In this document: in pieces, positions 33,524-43,700 of the stretch | Position numbering within the stretch: the first letter of the stretch is position 1 | How the letters are laid out: each line of letters starts with the position of its first letter | NCBI RefSeq assembly: GCF_001613145.1 | Contig: NZ_BDBU01000028.1 | Coordinates: 1-64,000 of the forward strand | Source of the DNA: Nocardia jejuensis NBRC 103114 | GTDB taxonomy: Bacteria > Actinomycetota > Actinomycetes > Mycobacteriales > Mycobacteriaceae | Direction of reading: 5' to 3' | DNA length: 64,000 nt | The notes under the pieces: generated by a model | Database searches by the model: none | Told to the model about the DNA's origin: nothing | The model's input: the letters and a program-made list of their open reading frames with translations, nothing else | Position numbers and translations under genes: made by a program

Positions 33524-35800
33524 CTACCCGTTGAGCCGGTACACCTCGACGGTGCCCATCGTGGTCTCGGGGAAGTTGGCCTTGACCCAGGCGGTGATGT
33601 GGGCCGAGGTGGACTCCTCCGATCCGGAGCGGCCGTAGCCGCCGCCCGCGCTCTGCTGGGCCGGGGGCTCGTCGGCGGCCGGGTCACCGGCGCCGGGCTC
33701 GGCGGCAGAGGGGTCCGCCGAACCGGCTCCGGCGCCGCCCGGTCCCCGGTTCGGCTGGTTCTGGGTGCGCTGACGGACCAGGTAGTAGGTGATCTCGTGA
33801 TCGGCGACGTACTGCTGGAACTGCTCGAGGGTGGGGGCTTCGTCCCGGCCGCTGAAACCGCCGACCGCCAATAGTGCCGCGCCGGTGCGCAATTCGATGG
33901 AGCTCACGTCCGATGCTCCGACCGCCGCCGCGGCCCAGCGGGTGTCGGCGGCGGTGATCAGGTCGTCGAGCGCGGCGTCCGAATCACCGGAACGATTCCC
34001 GAAGTGCGTGGCCCGAGCCGGGCCCGCGACGGGACTGCCACCGGAGTGCGGCGAGGCGACCGTCTCCACGGCATACGCGGTCGGGCCGAGCAGGCCGGAA
34101 AGCAGTGCGACGAGACCGATCACGAGTCCGTAGCGCCGGAACTGGGGCAGGATCAGCACCAGCGCGGCGGCCACGACGGCGAGCGCGAGAATCGCCCACC
34201 GCAGCGAGGGCAGCCAGTCGGGAGTCCGGTGCAGCAGCACGAAGGTCCATCCCCCGGCCGCGATCGCCATCACCGCCAAGGTGATTCGGGCCGCGAGATG
34301 TTCCCGGCGCTGCAACAGCTGGGTGATGCCGATACCGGCCAGCGCGCCGATCGCCGGAGCCAACATGATCGAGTAGTACGAGTGGAAACTGCGGCTCATG
34401 TAACTGAGCACCGCGGCGCTGACCAGCAGCCACCCGCCCCACATCACCAGTCCGGCGCGAACCCGGTCCGTACGCGGGGCCCGGCGGGTCAACCACAGTC
34501 CCGCGATCAGCGCGATGAGCGCGACAGGCAGCAGCCACGAGAACTCGGTCGCGAGCTCACCGGTGAACAGCCGCGTGATTCCCGGCTTCGACCCGAAACC
34601 ACCGAAACCACCTTGGAATTGGCCGTGCGCCTGCCCGGCGTCCGGCACCTGGTTCGCACTCGGCCCCTGTCCGCCGCCCGGGAGCTGCCCGCCCGCCAGG
34701 TGACCGCCACCCGAGATCTGATCACTGCCGGGAAACTGGCTACCGTCGGAAGGTTGACCGCCACTCGGTGAATTGCCACCGCTTGCGCTGCCTGCTGACT
34801 GACCGCCCCCGGGGTTGTGAGAACCACCCTGCACCGCAGGGCCCGCGGGATGTCCGCCGCCCTGATTGCCGAGGATCCGGCCGAGCCCGTTGTAGTCGAC
34901 CGCCAATTCCCACAGGCTGTTATCGGTCGATCCGCCGATGAAGGGCCGAGAACCGCTGGGCCACAACTCGACCAGCGCCACGTACCATCCGGCCGATACC
35001 ACCAGCGCGGCCCCGGCCGTCGCCAATTTCGTTATGCGCGAGAGCACTCCGCCCGGTCCCGCGACGAGGACCACCAGCGCTAGCCCCGGCAGCACCAGGA
35101 ATGCCTGCATCATCTTGGCGAGGAAGCCGAGCCCCATGAGCACGCCCGCGCCGGCCAGCCAGCCGGTGCTCGCGGAGAACCAGTGCGGCCCTGACGCATC
35201 GACCGATCGCGCGGTGCAGTACGCGGCCGCGACCAGCAGCAGGGTCAGCAGCGCGTCGGGGTTGTCGTAGCGGAACATCATGGCCGCCACCGGCGTCACC
35301 GCCAGCACCGCGCCCGCGATCAATCCGGCGGCGGGCCCGGCCCACCGCCGCACCGTCACCGCGAGCAGGGCCACCGCCGCCACGCCCATGAGCGCCTCGG
35401 GCACGAGCATCGACCACGAGTTGAACCCGAAGATCCGGCCCGACAACCCCATCACCCACATGGACGCCGGCGGCTTGTCCACGGTGATCGCGTTCTGCGG
35501 ATCCAGCGATCCGAACAGCAGCGCCTTCCAACTCTGCGTCCCCGACTGCACCGCCGCCGCGTAGTACTCGTTGGTCCACCCCGCACCCCCGAGCCCCCAC
35601 ACATACACACCGGCGGTCACCACCAGCAGCGCGATCAGCCCCGGCTGCTCCCACCGGGGCCGCCCGGCCGCCCCGAAAACCAGCCGCGCCCAACCGGCCC
35701 CGCCGCTCCCGGCCCACCGGGGCCCTGCCCCGCTGGCCCCGGTATCAGCGCCCCCGCCCCCGGGTACCGCACCGCCAGCAACACCGGTCATGGAAGTCAT
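33524..35800 (-). CDS. GT39-type membrane glycosyltransferase with Gly/Gln-rich insert
   Basis: 758 residues, polytopic (about 12 helices), of the PMT/ArnT-like GT39 superfamily. It uses a polyprenyl-phosphate sugar on the outer face of the membrane. The first loop carries the acidic NEYYAAAVQSGTQSWKALLFGSLD region and VDKPPASMW, the ArnT-like signature. A Gly/Gln/Ser/Pro-rich insert of about 95 residues (plus-strand about 34575-34875) interrupts the second half, and the C-terminus has an extracytoplasmic globular domain with a Gly/Pro/Ala-rich tail. In Mycobacteriales these are proposed to modify cell-envelope polymers. ATG 35800 or 35791. Confidence 0.88.
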   Translation of the reverse strand: MTSMTGVAGGAVPGGGGADTGASGAGPRWAGSGGAGWARLVFGAAGRPRWEQPGLIALLVVTAGVYVWGLGGAGWTNEYYAAAVQSGTQSWKALLFGSLDPQNAITVDKPPASMWVMGLSGRIFGFNSWSMLVPEALMGVAAVALLAVTVRRWAGPAAGLIAGAVLAVTPVAAMMFRYDNPDALLTLLLVAAAYCTARSVDASGPHWFSASTGWLAGAGVLMGLGFLAKMMQAFLVLPGLALVVLVAGPGGVLSRITKLATAGAALVVSAGWYVALVELWPSGSRPFIGGSTDNSLWELAVDYNGLGRILGNQGGGHPAGPAVQGGSHNPGGGQSAGSASGGNSPSGGQPSDGSQFPGSDQISGGGHLAGGQLPGGGQGPSANQVPDAGQAHGQFQGGFGGFGSKPGITRLFTGELATEFSWLLPVALIALIAGLWLTRRAPRTDRVRAGLVMWGGWLLVSAAVLSYMSRSFHSYYSIMLAPAIGALAGIGITQLLQRREHLAARITLAVMAIAAGGWTFVLLHRTPDWLPSLRWAILALAVVAAALVLILPQFRRYGLVIGLVALLSGLLGPTAYAVETVASPHSGGSPVAGPARATHFGNRSGDSDAALDDLITAADTRWAAAAVGASDVSSIELRTGAALLAVGGFSGRDEAPTLEQFQQYVADHEITYYLVRQRTQNQPNRGPGGAGAGSADPSAAEPGAGDPAADEPPAQQSAGGGYGRSGSEESTSAHITAWVKANFPETTMGTVEVYRLNG

Positions 35801-36191
35801 GCCCGCCCTTTCCCACTAGGTCCCGTCTCCGCAGCTCGACTGCCGGAGCCTAGGCCCCTGAACTGGCCCAATACTCCAAGCCAGCTGGGAGTTACCTGTG
35901 AACGACCTCGACCGGCCGAAGCACCGGTCACAACACGGAAGCTCGTGGAATGACGAACCGGCTCCAAGACTGCCCACCATCACGGCTCAGGTACAGGTGC
36001 CGCACCTGATCCGAATTCAGACGAAATGGAACCCCGACGAAACCGACTGTCGCCGTGCAGAATTCACCGACCGCACCCGGATCAGCCCAGGAGGGTGAGC
36101 ATCAGGAGGGTCGGCGCGCGCCGCGAAGTACGGTGTTCCGCATCCGCATTCGGATGGGTGCGCCATCGGCGGAGGGCATGGCGGTTCGGTG
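35801..36191. other. Intergenic region without a supported gene
   Basis: 391 bases upstream of the GT39 gene and downstream of the SRPBCC gene. It holds the GT39 promoter somewhere near 35830-35900 and a small hairpin CATCCGCATTCGGATG near 36150. The ORFs here have no homology or ribosome binding site that I can recognise. Confidence 0.4.
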
Positions 36192-36674
36192 TCAGGCGGG
36201 TAGTTCCGGGCGGGGTTTGCCGGGGGCGACGGTGCGGGCGAGGATGCCGAGGGTTGCGCGGAGGGCGCTTTCGGGGATCACCGGGAAGATCTCGGCTTCC
36301 TTGAATTTCTGGGGGACCCCGGACCAGTCGTAGTACGAGGTGGCTAGGGTGCCCGAGTCGATCGGCTCCAGGCGGTAGCCGTAGACGTGGCCCGGTTCGA
36401 CTCGGCCGCGGACGGTCCAGGCGATCTCGCGGTCCTGCTCGAAGGTGACGATCTCGACGGTCACGTCGTACAGGCCGAGGGGGTAATCGTTGAGCGCCTC
36501 TCGGTCCATGTGCACCACGAAGGTGTCACCGGCAGCGGCGACCTTGTCGCCGCTGGCCGCCATCAGCATTCCGGAACTGTCGATGGCGACGTGGCCCTGT
36601 GGGTCGGTCAGCACCGCGAAGATCTCGGCCGGGGTAGCGGCTATCGCTCGCTGTACGCGAAACTGTTCTGACAC
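36192..36674 (-). CDS. SRPBCC (START-like) family protein
   Basis: 160 residues from GTG 36674. The N-terminal VQRAIAATPAEIFAVLTDPQGH strand-helix is the classical polyketide-cyclase/SRPBCC opening; IAWTVRGRVEPGHVYGYRLEP and SYYDWSGVPQKFKE complete the helix-grip fold with a C-terminal helix. It probably binds a hydrophobic ligand; no catalytic residues are recognised. The message is probably leaderless: TAGGCT sits six bases before the GTG. Divergent from the flavin monooxygenase pair at 36822. Confidence 0.87.
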   Translation of the reverse strand: MSEQFRVQRAIAATPAEIFAVLTDPQGHVAIDSSGMLMAASGDKVAAAGDTFVVHMDREALNDYPLGLYDVTVEIVTFEQDREIAWTVRGRVEPGHVYGYRLEPIDSGTLATSYYDWSGVPQKFKEAEIFPVIPESALRATLGILARTVAPGKPRPELPA

Positions 36675-36821
36675 AACAAGAGCCTACAAGCGCGACGCGC
36701 GGACCGCCGCCCGCGGCGTTCGGGTGAGCCGAGTCACCGCGATCGGCCCTGGAACACCAGGGTTCGGATCACGGTGACGGCAATCGTGGCGACGGGGAGC
36801 TGGTTCGACGATCGTCAAACT

Positions 36822-37973
36822 ATGGGTAGTGAGAGTGGATACCGGGCGGGGTCGTTCGCGTTGGGGATCGAGCTCGACGGGGAGGGTTTTCACCCCGCCG
36901 CGTGGCAGCGGGCCGGGCACGAGCCCGGTCGATTACTGACCGGGCGGACGGTGCGGGAGCGGGTGAAGGCCGCGGAGAACGCGGGTTTCACCTTCGCGAC
37001 CTTCGACGACGGCATCGAGCCGCCCGGCACCGGCGGGCGCATCGACGCCACCACGCGCGCGTCGTTCGTGGCGGCCACGACCAGCACGATCGGACTGGTT
37101 CCGGTGGTGGCGACCACCTACGCGGAGCCCTTCCACATCTCCTCACAACTGGCGACGCTGGACTACTCCTCGCGTGGACGGGCGGGATGGGTCGCGGCGC
37201 ACGAGCCCGGGGCCGCACGCGCCTGGGGTGCGGCACCGCGCGTCAGCGAAACCGAATTGCGCAGGGAGCGTGCGGATTCCATCGAGGTCGCACGGCGGCT
37301 CTGGGACTCGTGGGAGGACGACGCGGTCGTCCGGGACTACGCCGCGGGCAGATTCCTGAATCGGGAGCGGCTGCACTACGCCGACTTCATCGGCGAGACC
37401 TACTCGGTCAAGGGCCCCGCCATCGTGCCCAGGCCCCCGCAGGGCCAGGTCGTCGTGTTCGGTTACGGTGCCACCGATTCCGCACATGTCGATGTCGCTC
37501 TGGTGAGCGGCGCGACGGTCCCGGACGCGCTGGAGGCGGTACGCCGGGCCCGCGCGGCCGGAGTGGCCAGGGTGGTCGTCGACGTGGCGATCGCGGTGGA
37601 CACGCCGGGATCCACCGCTGCCGAACGTCTTTCGGATCTCGGGCGGCGTGCGATCGACACGGGGGCGAGCGCTCCCCCCGCCGTCGCGGACGCGGAGTCC
37701 GCCGAGTCCGGCGCCGAATCGATTGCTCGCCTGAGTTTCTCGGGATCGGCCGCGGAGCTCGTCGCTCTGGTCACCGAACTGGCCGGGCACGCCGACGGAG
37801 TCCGCCTGCATCTCGCGGTCATCGACGAGGACCTGCCCGTCCTCGCCCGTCTCGTTCTGCCCGCGCTGTTGCGCGCGGGTATCGCCCATCGCCCGGTTCC
37901 GGGTTCGACGCTGCGCGCGAACCTCGGCCTCGCCCGGCCCGCCAACCGCTATGCCAAGGAGGTCAACCGATGA
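36822..37973 (+). CDS. Luciferase-like flavin monooxygenase (first of pair)
   Basis: 383 residues of the LLM/alkanesulfonate monooxygenase-like superfamily: FALGIELDGEGFHP, AENAGFTFATFDDG, TSTIGLVPVVATTYAEPFHI, and SRGRAGWVAAHEPGAARAW show the barrel strands. The C-terminal third is shorter and more divergent than in SsuD. ATG 36822 is chosen because upstream codons lack homology. A perfect palindrome GACGATCGTC (36807-36816) sits just before the start. The stop overlaps the next LLM gene (ATGA), with AAGGAGG inside this gene for the second, so a two-gene operon for desulfurisation or NTA-like substrate cleavage is likely. Confidence 0.85.
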   Translation: MGSESGYRAGSFALGIELDGEGFHPAAWQRAGHEPGRLLTGRTVRERVKAAENAGFTFATFDDGIEPPGTGGRIDATTRASFVAATTSTIGLVPVVATTYAEPFHISSQLATLDYSSRGRAGWVAAHEPGAARAWGAAPRVSETELRRERADSIEVARRLWDSWEDDAVVRDYAAGRFLNRERLHYADFIGETYSVKGPAIVPRPPQGQVVVFGYGATDSAHVDVALVSGATVPDALEAVRRARAAGVARVVVDVAIAVDTPGSTAAERLSDLGRRAIDTGASAPPAVADAESAESGAESIARLSFSGSAAELVALVTELAGHADGVRLHLAVIDEDLPVLARLVLPALLRAGIAHRPVPGSTLRANLGLARPANRYAKEVNR

Positions 37974-39331
37974 CCGAGGTTCCGTTCCCCGCCGCCCAGG
38001 TGCATTTCGGGGTCTTCTTCCAGGGCGTCAACCACCACACCGTCTGGTCCCATCCGAGCAGCGGGTCGCAGATCGATTTCGAGACCTTCCGGCAGGTCGC
38101 GACCACGGCCGAGCGCGGGCTGTTCGACGCGTTCTTCCTGGGTGAGGGTCTGCGCCTGCGCGAGCAGGACGGGCAACTGCTCGACACGGATATAGCGGGC
38201 CGCCCCGATGCCATCGCGCAGTTGGCCGCGCTGGCGGGGATCACCGATCGAATCGGATTGGTGGCCACCCAGAACACCACCTACAACGAGCCCGCCGATC
38301 TGGCGCGCCGGCTGGCCGGGCTGGATGTGCTCTCCGACGGCCGCGCCGGATGGAATGTCGTCACCACCGACAACGCGTGGACGGGTGAGAACTTCCGGCG
38401 CGGTGGATTCCTCGATCACGCCCACCGCTACGACCGCGCGGCCGAGTTCCTGGGGATCGCCCGCGAGATCTGGGATTCCTGGTCCGACAACGCCATTGCC
38501 GAATCACGGCAGAGTTCCTCCTGGCTGACTCCGGGCGCGGTGCGGACCATCGAGCGCGAGACCGAGCATTTCCGCGTCGCCATCCGGCCCACGCTGCCCC
38601 GCAGCGCACAGGGCCATCCGGTGATCTTCCAAGCCGGCGCCTCCCCCGCGGGTCGTGATTTCGCGGCCTCCTCCGCCGAGGTCATCTTCTCGCCCTTCGG
38701 AACTCACTTCGACGCGGCGCGCGAGTTCGCGGACGACATCCGCGCCCGCCTGGTCACCGCCGGCCGGCCCGCCGATGACATCCGGATCCTGCCCGGCACC
38801 CAGATCGTGCTGGCCGACAGGGAATCCGAGGTCGAGGAGAAGAAGCGCTGGCTGCTGGAGCACCAGATCACCGGCGCCACGGCACTGTCGCTCGCGGGGC
38901 AGGTGTGGGGCCGCGACCTCTCACATCTCGATCCCGAGGGTCCGCTCCCGGTGGAAGATCCCGAGACCACCGCGATTTCGGGAACCCGGGGCGCGCAGCG
39001 GGACGGCCACGATCGGGTGGCCGTGGTGAAGCAGTGGCGGGAGCTGGCCGAGACCAAGCGACTCACCCTGCGCCAGGTCGTCATCGAGACCACGGCCCGC
39101 TTCGGTTTCGCGGGCACGCCGGGTCAGGTCGCGGACGAGCTGACCCGCTGGGTGCGCCACGGCGCCAGCGACGGTTTCAACATCACCCCGTACCTGGTGC
39201 CGACGGGCCTGGACGACATCGTCGATCTGCTGATTCCCGAACTGCAGGAACGTGGTTCGTACCGCACCGAGTACACCGGCACCACCCTGCGCGAGCATCT
39301 CGGTCTGCACGCACCGCTGACTCGTCGCTGA
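37970..39331 (+). CDS. NtaA/DmoA-type FMN-dependent monooxygenase (second of pair)
   Basis: 453 residues, the length of the nitrilotriacetate / dibenzothiophene / dimethylsulfide monooxygenase group. Hallmarks: FGVFFQGVNHHTVW, FDAFFLGEGLRLRE, TYNEPADLARRLAGLDVLS, SDGRAGWNVVTT and HPVIFQAGASPAGRDFA. These enzymes use FMNH2 from a separate reductase, which is not in the window. The start ATG 37970 overlaps the preceding stop, with AAGGAGG nine bases upstream. Substrate unknown; organosulfur or amine compounds are typical. Confidence 0.9.
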   Translation: MTEVPFPAAQVHFGVFFQGVNHHTVWSHPSSGSQIDFETFRQVATTAERGLFDAFFLGEGLRLREQDGQLLDTDIAGRPDAIAQLAALAGITDRIGLVATQNTTYNEPADLARRLAGLDVLSDGRAGWNVVTTDNAWTGENFRRGGFLDHAHRYDRAAEFLGIAREIWDSWSDNAIAESRQSSSWLTPGAVRTIERETEHFRVAIRPTLPRSAQGHPVIFQAGASPAGRDFAASSAEVIFSPFGTHFDAAREFADDIRARLVTAGRPADDIRILPGTQIVLADRESEVEEKKRWLLEHQITGATALSLAGQVWGRDLSHLDPEGPLPVEDPETTAISGTRGAQRDGHDRVAVVKQWRELAETKRLTLRQVVIETTARFGFAGTPGQVADELTRWVRHGASDGFNITPYLVPTGLDDIVDLLIPELQERGSYRTEYTGTTLREHLGLHAPLTRR

Positions 39332-39819
39332 CCCCGTCCGCGACGCGGCCTTCCAGCCCGCTACGCCACCGTTCACTCCCGACAGCAGAGCCGCCGGCTC
39401 GGCGGTGCGGAAGGTGGCGTGGCGGGCGTGGGTGTTTCGCGGCGACGATCGCGCCGCGCAGATCAATTGCTCGACGGGCTTGACCTCAACACAGGTTGAG
39501 GATCCAGGATGGGGACGTGCGGTTTTCCCGACCGCCACCCCGAATCCTCGGACCGGTCAGCGGTCCGGGCCGGGCCCCGCCGAGGCTTCGTACACCCACT
39601 CGGCGGGGCACGGACACTCACTCCGGCGCTCCCGGGAACCGTGGTGGCGGGCGGCGGCGCACCGCCGTCGCGGGCCGCGGCACGGCGAGCATGCCGCGAC
39701 GACGTAGGGTCGGTGACGGCGTCACCGAAACCGGCTGTTCGGACATCGAATCGCTGAGCGACAGTCCGCTCTTTCGGGTAAGCGTCTACCGAGGTACCGC
39801 TTCCAGAGCAGGAGAAGAC
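39332..39819. other. Intergenic region with an orphan SoxR-type box
   Basis: 488 bases with no gene I can support. The only clear structure is the MerR/SoxR-type promoter at 39480-39510 (listed separately). The universal stress gene at 39820 is about 300 bases further right. An 82-codon ORF at 39509-39757 has no coding bias or homology. Confidence 0.45.
39480..39510 (+). promoter_or_regulatory. SoxR/MerR-type promoter
   Basis: TTGACC (39480-39485), 19-bp spacer, CAGGAT (39505-39510). The 18-bp dyad CCTCAAC-ACAG-GTTGAGG (39484-39501) has the 7-4-7 geometry of the SoxR box (CCTCAAG-TTAA-CTTGAGG). The long 19-bp spacer is the hallmark of MerR-family activated promoters. No SoxR gene lies beside it. 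Confidence 0.65.
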
Positions 39820-40680
39820 ATGCCGAACAGCGAGCCCGTCGTCGTCGCCGTGGACGAATCCGCCGGTTCGGCGGTGGCCTGGGCGGCGCACACCGCCGCG
39901 ACGCACGGCAGGCCGCTGCATCTGCTGCATGTGCTGGAGTTGACCCCCGATCACGGGCTGGGTCTGGGCACCGCGCTCACCGAGGACGACTACACCCGGC
40001 TCGAGGAATCCGGGCAGTGGCTGCTCGACACCGCCCAGCAGGAGGCCGCGAAGGCCGCCGCCGGGGTCGAGATCACCACCGAGATCGCGCACGGCGCGGT
40101 CGCGCCCGCGCTGCTGGACCGCACCCACTCCTCGCACATGCTCGTCGCCGGGGCGCGCGGCGGCGGCACCCTGCGGCGCGCGCTTCTCGGTTCGATCAGT
40201 TCCATGCTGGCCCGCCGTTCGCACTGCCCGCTCGTGATCGTGCGCGACGGCGTCGGATTCCCGCCCGATATGCACACCCGCCCGGTCGTGGTCGGCGTGG
40301 ACGGCACGGCGGTGAGCGAACCCGCGGTCAAGACTGCGCTCGAGGAGGCGTCGGCCCGGGGCGTCGACCTGATCGCCCTGCACGCCATGAGCGGAGCCGA
40401 TTCGGCCGACTCCGATGATCCCGAAATGGACGCCCTGGACGACTACGTGCTCGCGGAAAGCCTGGCCGGGTGGCAGGAGCGCTACCCCGGCGTGCGCATC
40501 CAGCGCGAGACGGTGCAGGACAGCCCCGAGCATTCGCTGCTCGAATGGTCCCGGGGCGCACAGCTTCTCGTCGTCGGCACCCGGGGGCGCGGCGGCTTCG
40601 CCAGCCGGGTCTTCGGTTCCACCAGCCAATCCCTGCTGCTGGCGGTGGACAGCCCCATCATGATCGTCGGCAACAACTGA
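39820..40680 (+). CDS. Universal stress protein, two Usp domains
   Basis: 286 residues with tandem Usp domains. Each has a VVVAVD/VVVGVD start and an ATP-binding G-2x-G-9x-G-S/T motif: GARGGGTLRRALLGSISS (near 109) and GTRGRGGFASRVFGSTSQS (near 255). Cytosolic, probably ATP-binding and part of a dormancy or redox-stress response. The start ATG 39820 follows AGGAGAAG. The SoxR-type promoter about 310 bases upstream points toward this gene, so redox control is possible. The SARP-type regulator follows 43 bases downstream on the same strand. Confidence 0.92.
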   Translation: MPNSEPVVVAVDESAGSAVAWAAHTAATHGRPLHLLHVLELTPDHGLGLGTALTEDDYTRLEESGQWLLDTAQQEAAKAAAGVEITTEIAHGAVAPALLDRTHSSHMLVAGARGGGTLRRALLGSISSMLARRSHCPLVIVRDGVGFPPDMHTRPVVVGVDGTAVSEPAVKTALEEASARGVDLIALHAMSGADSADSDDPEMDALDDYVLAESLAGWQERYPGVRIQRETVQDSPEHSLLEWSRGAQLLVVGTRGRGGFASRVFGSTSQSLLLAVDSPIMIVGNN

Positions 40681-40723
40681 CCCTTACGCTGGTCCAGCCG
40701 GTGCGAGAGGGTGTGGAAAGCGG

Positions 40724-43700
40724 ATGGTTCAGCCTGGGGCAGTGCAGGTGGTGCTGCTCGACGGGGTAGAGGTGCGTCGCGACGGACAGGTGCTGCCGTT
40801 GGGACCGCCGCAGCGGCGGGCGGTGCTGTGCGCGCTGGCGCTGCGACCGAGACAGTGGATCTCGGCAGCCGGGCTGCTGGACGCGCTGTACGAGGACGAG
40901 CTCCCCGCCAGCGGGACCGGCGTGATCCAGACCCATATCTCCGCGCTGCGACGAGTGCTCGAGCCCGGCCGCACGCCGCGCACGCCGCCGTCGGTCCTGC
41001 TGTCGGGGCACGGCGGCTATCAATTGAAGATCGACGACGATCAGATCGATGTGGGTCTGTTCGATCGGTTCGTGGCCGAGGCGGGCCGCGCACGACAGGC
41101 CGGCGACTGGGCCCGCGCGGAACACCGGTACGCGCGGGCGCTGGCACTGTGCTCCGGGGAACCACTCGCCGGTGTCCCGGGACCGTTCGCCGAGGCCCAG
41201 CGGGCCGCGTTGTCGGAACGACGACTCGCGGTCAGCGAGGACAGTCTCGACGCGGCGGTGCGCTGCGGCCGCACGGACGAGGCGATCGAACGCCTGCGCC
41301 GCCTGATCACGGAGAACCCACTGCGCGAGCGCCCTCGGGCGGCTCTCATGCGAGCGCTGGCCGACAGCGGCCGTCGCGCGGAGGCGCTCGAGGTCTACCG
41401 CGACATCCGGCGGCTGCTGGTGGCGGAACTCGGCGTCGAGCCCGGTGCGGACCTGCGCCGCCTCCAGGAACAGATCCTGACCGGAACCGACACCACCGAG
41501 CACCCGCGCCGGTACGCTGCGCCGAGCCGAGCCGAAGAACTTGTGCCGGAAGATGATTCGGCCCTTCCGCTCGTCTTCGATCGCGAGAGCGAACTGGCGC
41601 GCATCGCTGCCTGCGTGCGGCGCGCCGCCACCGGGGTCGGCGGCATGGTGGTCGTCACCGGCCGCCCCGGGTACGGAAAAACGCAGCTGCTCAACGAGAT
41701 TGCGCGCGAGCACGCCCCCACCCTGCGAGTGGACCTGACCGCGCGCTCCGGCGACGCGGACCTGGTCGGGCTGCTGCTCGACCGCCTCGGCGCGCCGTCC
41801 GCGGCCCGAGTCGATCACGCGAACGCAGTGCGAGGTGTCGGAAGCGCGAACGCGGAAGACGGGTGTGCCGACCACGCCGGGCAAACCCCCGGCTCGGCGG
41901 ACGCCGATGTTCGAAGCGACCCGGTCTCCGCAGAGCCGAAAAGCTCAGGCGTGCGCCGACCGACCACCACGGATCCGGGAGATCTCGACACCCCGGACCG
42001 CGAAGGCCCCCGCCTCACAACCGCCGGCGGCGCACAGGCCGGCCGCGCGGATCGCCTGTTCGCCGCGCTCGAACGGGCGGCAGCGGAACGGCCGCTGGTG
42101 CTGCTGATCGACGACGCCACGCTGATGGACGACAGGTCGGCGCGGGTGCTCGCGGCGGTGGCGCCGCGCCTGCGCGAGCTGCGGGTGCTGATCGTGCTGA
42201 CTCTCGACGAAAGGTCCTGGGATCAGCAGGTTCTGGATCTGCACGGCCGGTTGGAGCCGGTCGCGGCGGCCGTCCTGCGCACCGGCGGGTTGAGCATCGC
42301 CGCGATCGAAGGGCTGTACCGGCGACGACTGGGAGTGGCGGCGCCGGCGGGGCTGGCGGAGGACATCCTGCGGGCGACCGGTGCGGTGCCGTTGGTGGCG
42401 GGCGCCCTGATCACCGACCTGGCAACGCTTCCGGACCGCACCCGGGTTCCCGATCGACTACCCGAGGGTTGCTACTCGCGGTCCATCCAGCGGCAGCTCG
42501 ACAGGTATTCGCCCGCGGGTGCGCGGATGATGCGGGCACTGGCGGTGCTGGCCGAATTCCGGCCCGGAACAAACATTCTCGCCGCGGCGTGCGGCGAACC
42601 CGTTGCCGTGGTGCGTCATCGCTGCGAATTGCTCGCCACCATGGGAGTGCTGCTGACCGCGGACCCTCCGATGTATCGGCATCCACTGTCCGCCAACACG
42701 ATTCGATGGCTGTGCCCACCCGCCGAGGCATCCGCCTTCCGGACGGCCGCCGCGGGGCGTGCCCGCGTGGCCGGTTTCCCGGTGCGGCAGGTGGCCGAGT
42801 ACCTGCGCGACCTGGACGGACCCGAGTTCGCGCAGTGGACGGTGGTCCTGATCGACGCGGCCGAGGAATGCCTGCGCCACAACGAGATCGCGGAGGCGGC
42901 GCGCTGGCTCGAGGCGGCCCTGCGGATCTGTGCTCCCGAGGACCGCGACGAGCTGCTGGTTCGTCTCGGCCAATTGGAACTGTGGACCAATCCGGCCGCG
43001 GCCCGCGCGCGCCTGCAGGAGGCGCTGCGTCATCAGCGAGCCGCGGGCGCCGCACCGAGCGCGCTCATCCCGCTGGCCTGGACGATCGGCACCCGCCGGG
43101 ACGCGGCCGCCGCCATGGCGCTGCTGCGCGAGGTGCTGGCCGAGACCGAGGACCGGAATCCGGCCGCCGCCAACGTGATTCGCGCATCCGCGTGGATGAT
43201 CGCCGCACTCACCCCGCCGACCTGGCGAGCGTTCCTCGCCGATCTGCCCGACACCGGCGGTACCGGCCACGACTCCACCGCGCGCATCGCCACCGCGATC
43301 CGCACCTGGAACGACGCCTTCGGCGCGAACATCGACGCCCGCACGGCGCTCGATCGCCTGTCCGACGATTGCGCCCTCCACAACGGCGAACCACTCCCCC
43401 GCCAACTGCTCGGCCTGCTGGCGCAGCTCACCATGTGGGCCGGGGAACTCACCACCGCACTGCAATTGAGCGAGCGCGGCGGCGACCAGCATTTCGGCGC
43501 GCTGGACACCTACCGTGTCATCGTCCGATCGGAGGTGCTGCTGCGCTCGGGCTCGTACCGGCGCGCACTGCGCGACATCGCCCCGATGATCGGCGGCATC
43601 GATGACGAGTTCATCGCGCCGCCGACCACGTTGGTGGCCCAGTACGCGCATGCCCTGATCGGCCTCGGACGCCTCGACGACGCCGGGAAGTGGCTCGATC

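Noticed and set aside
39509..39757. 82-codon ORF directly after the SoxR-type promoter
   Set aside because: Arg/Pro/Ala composition of a random GC-rich frame, no ribosome binding site and no recognisable domain.
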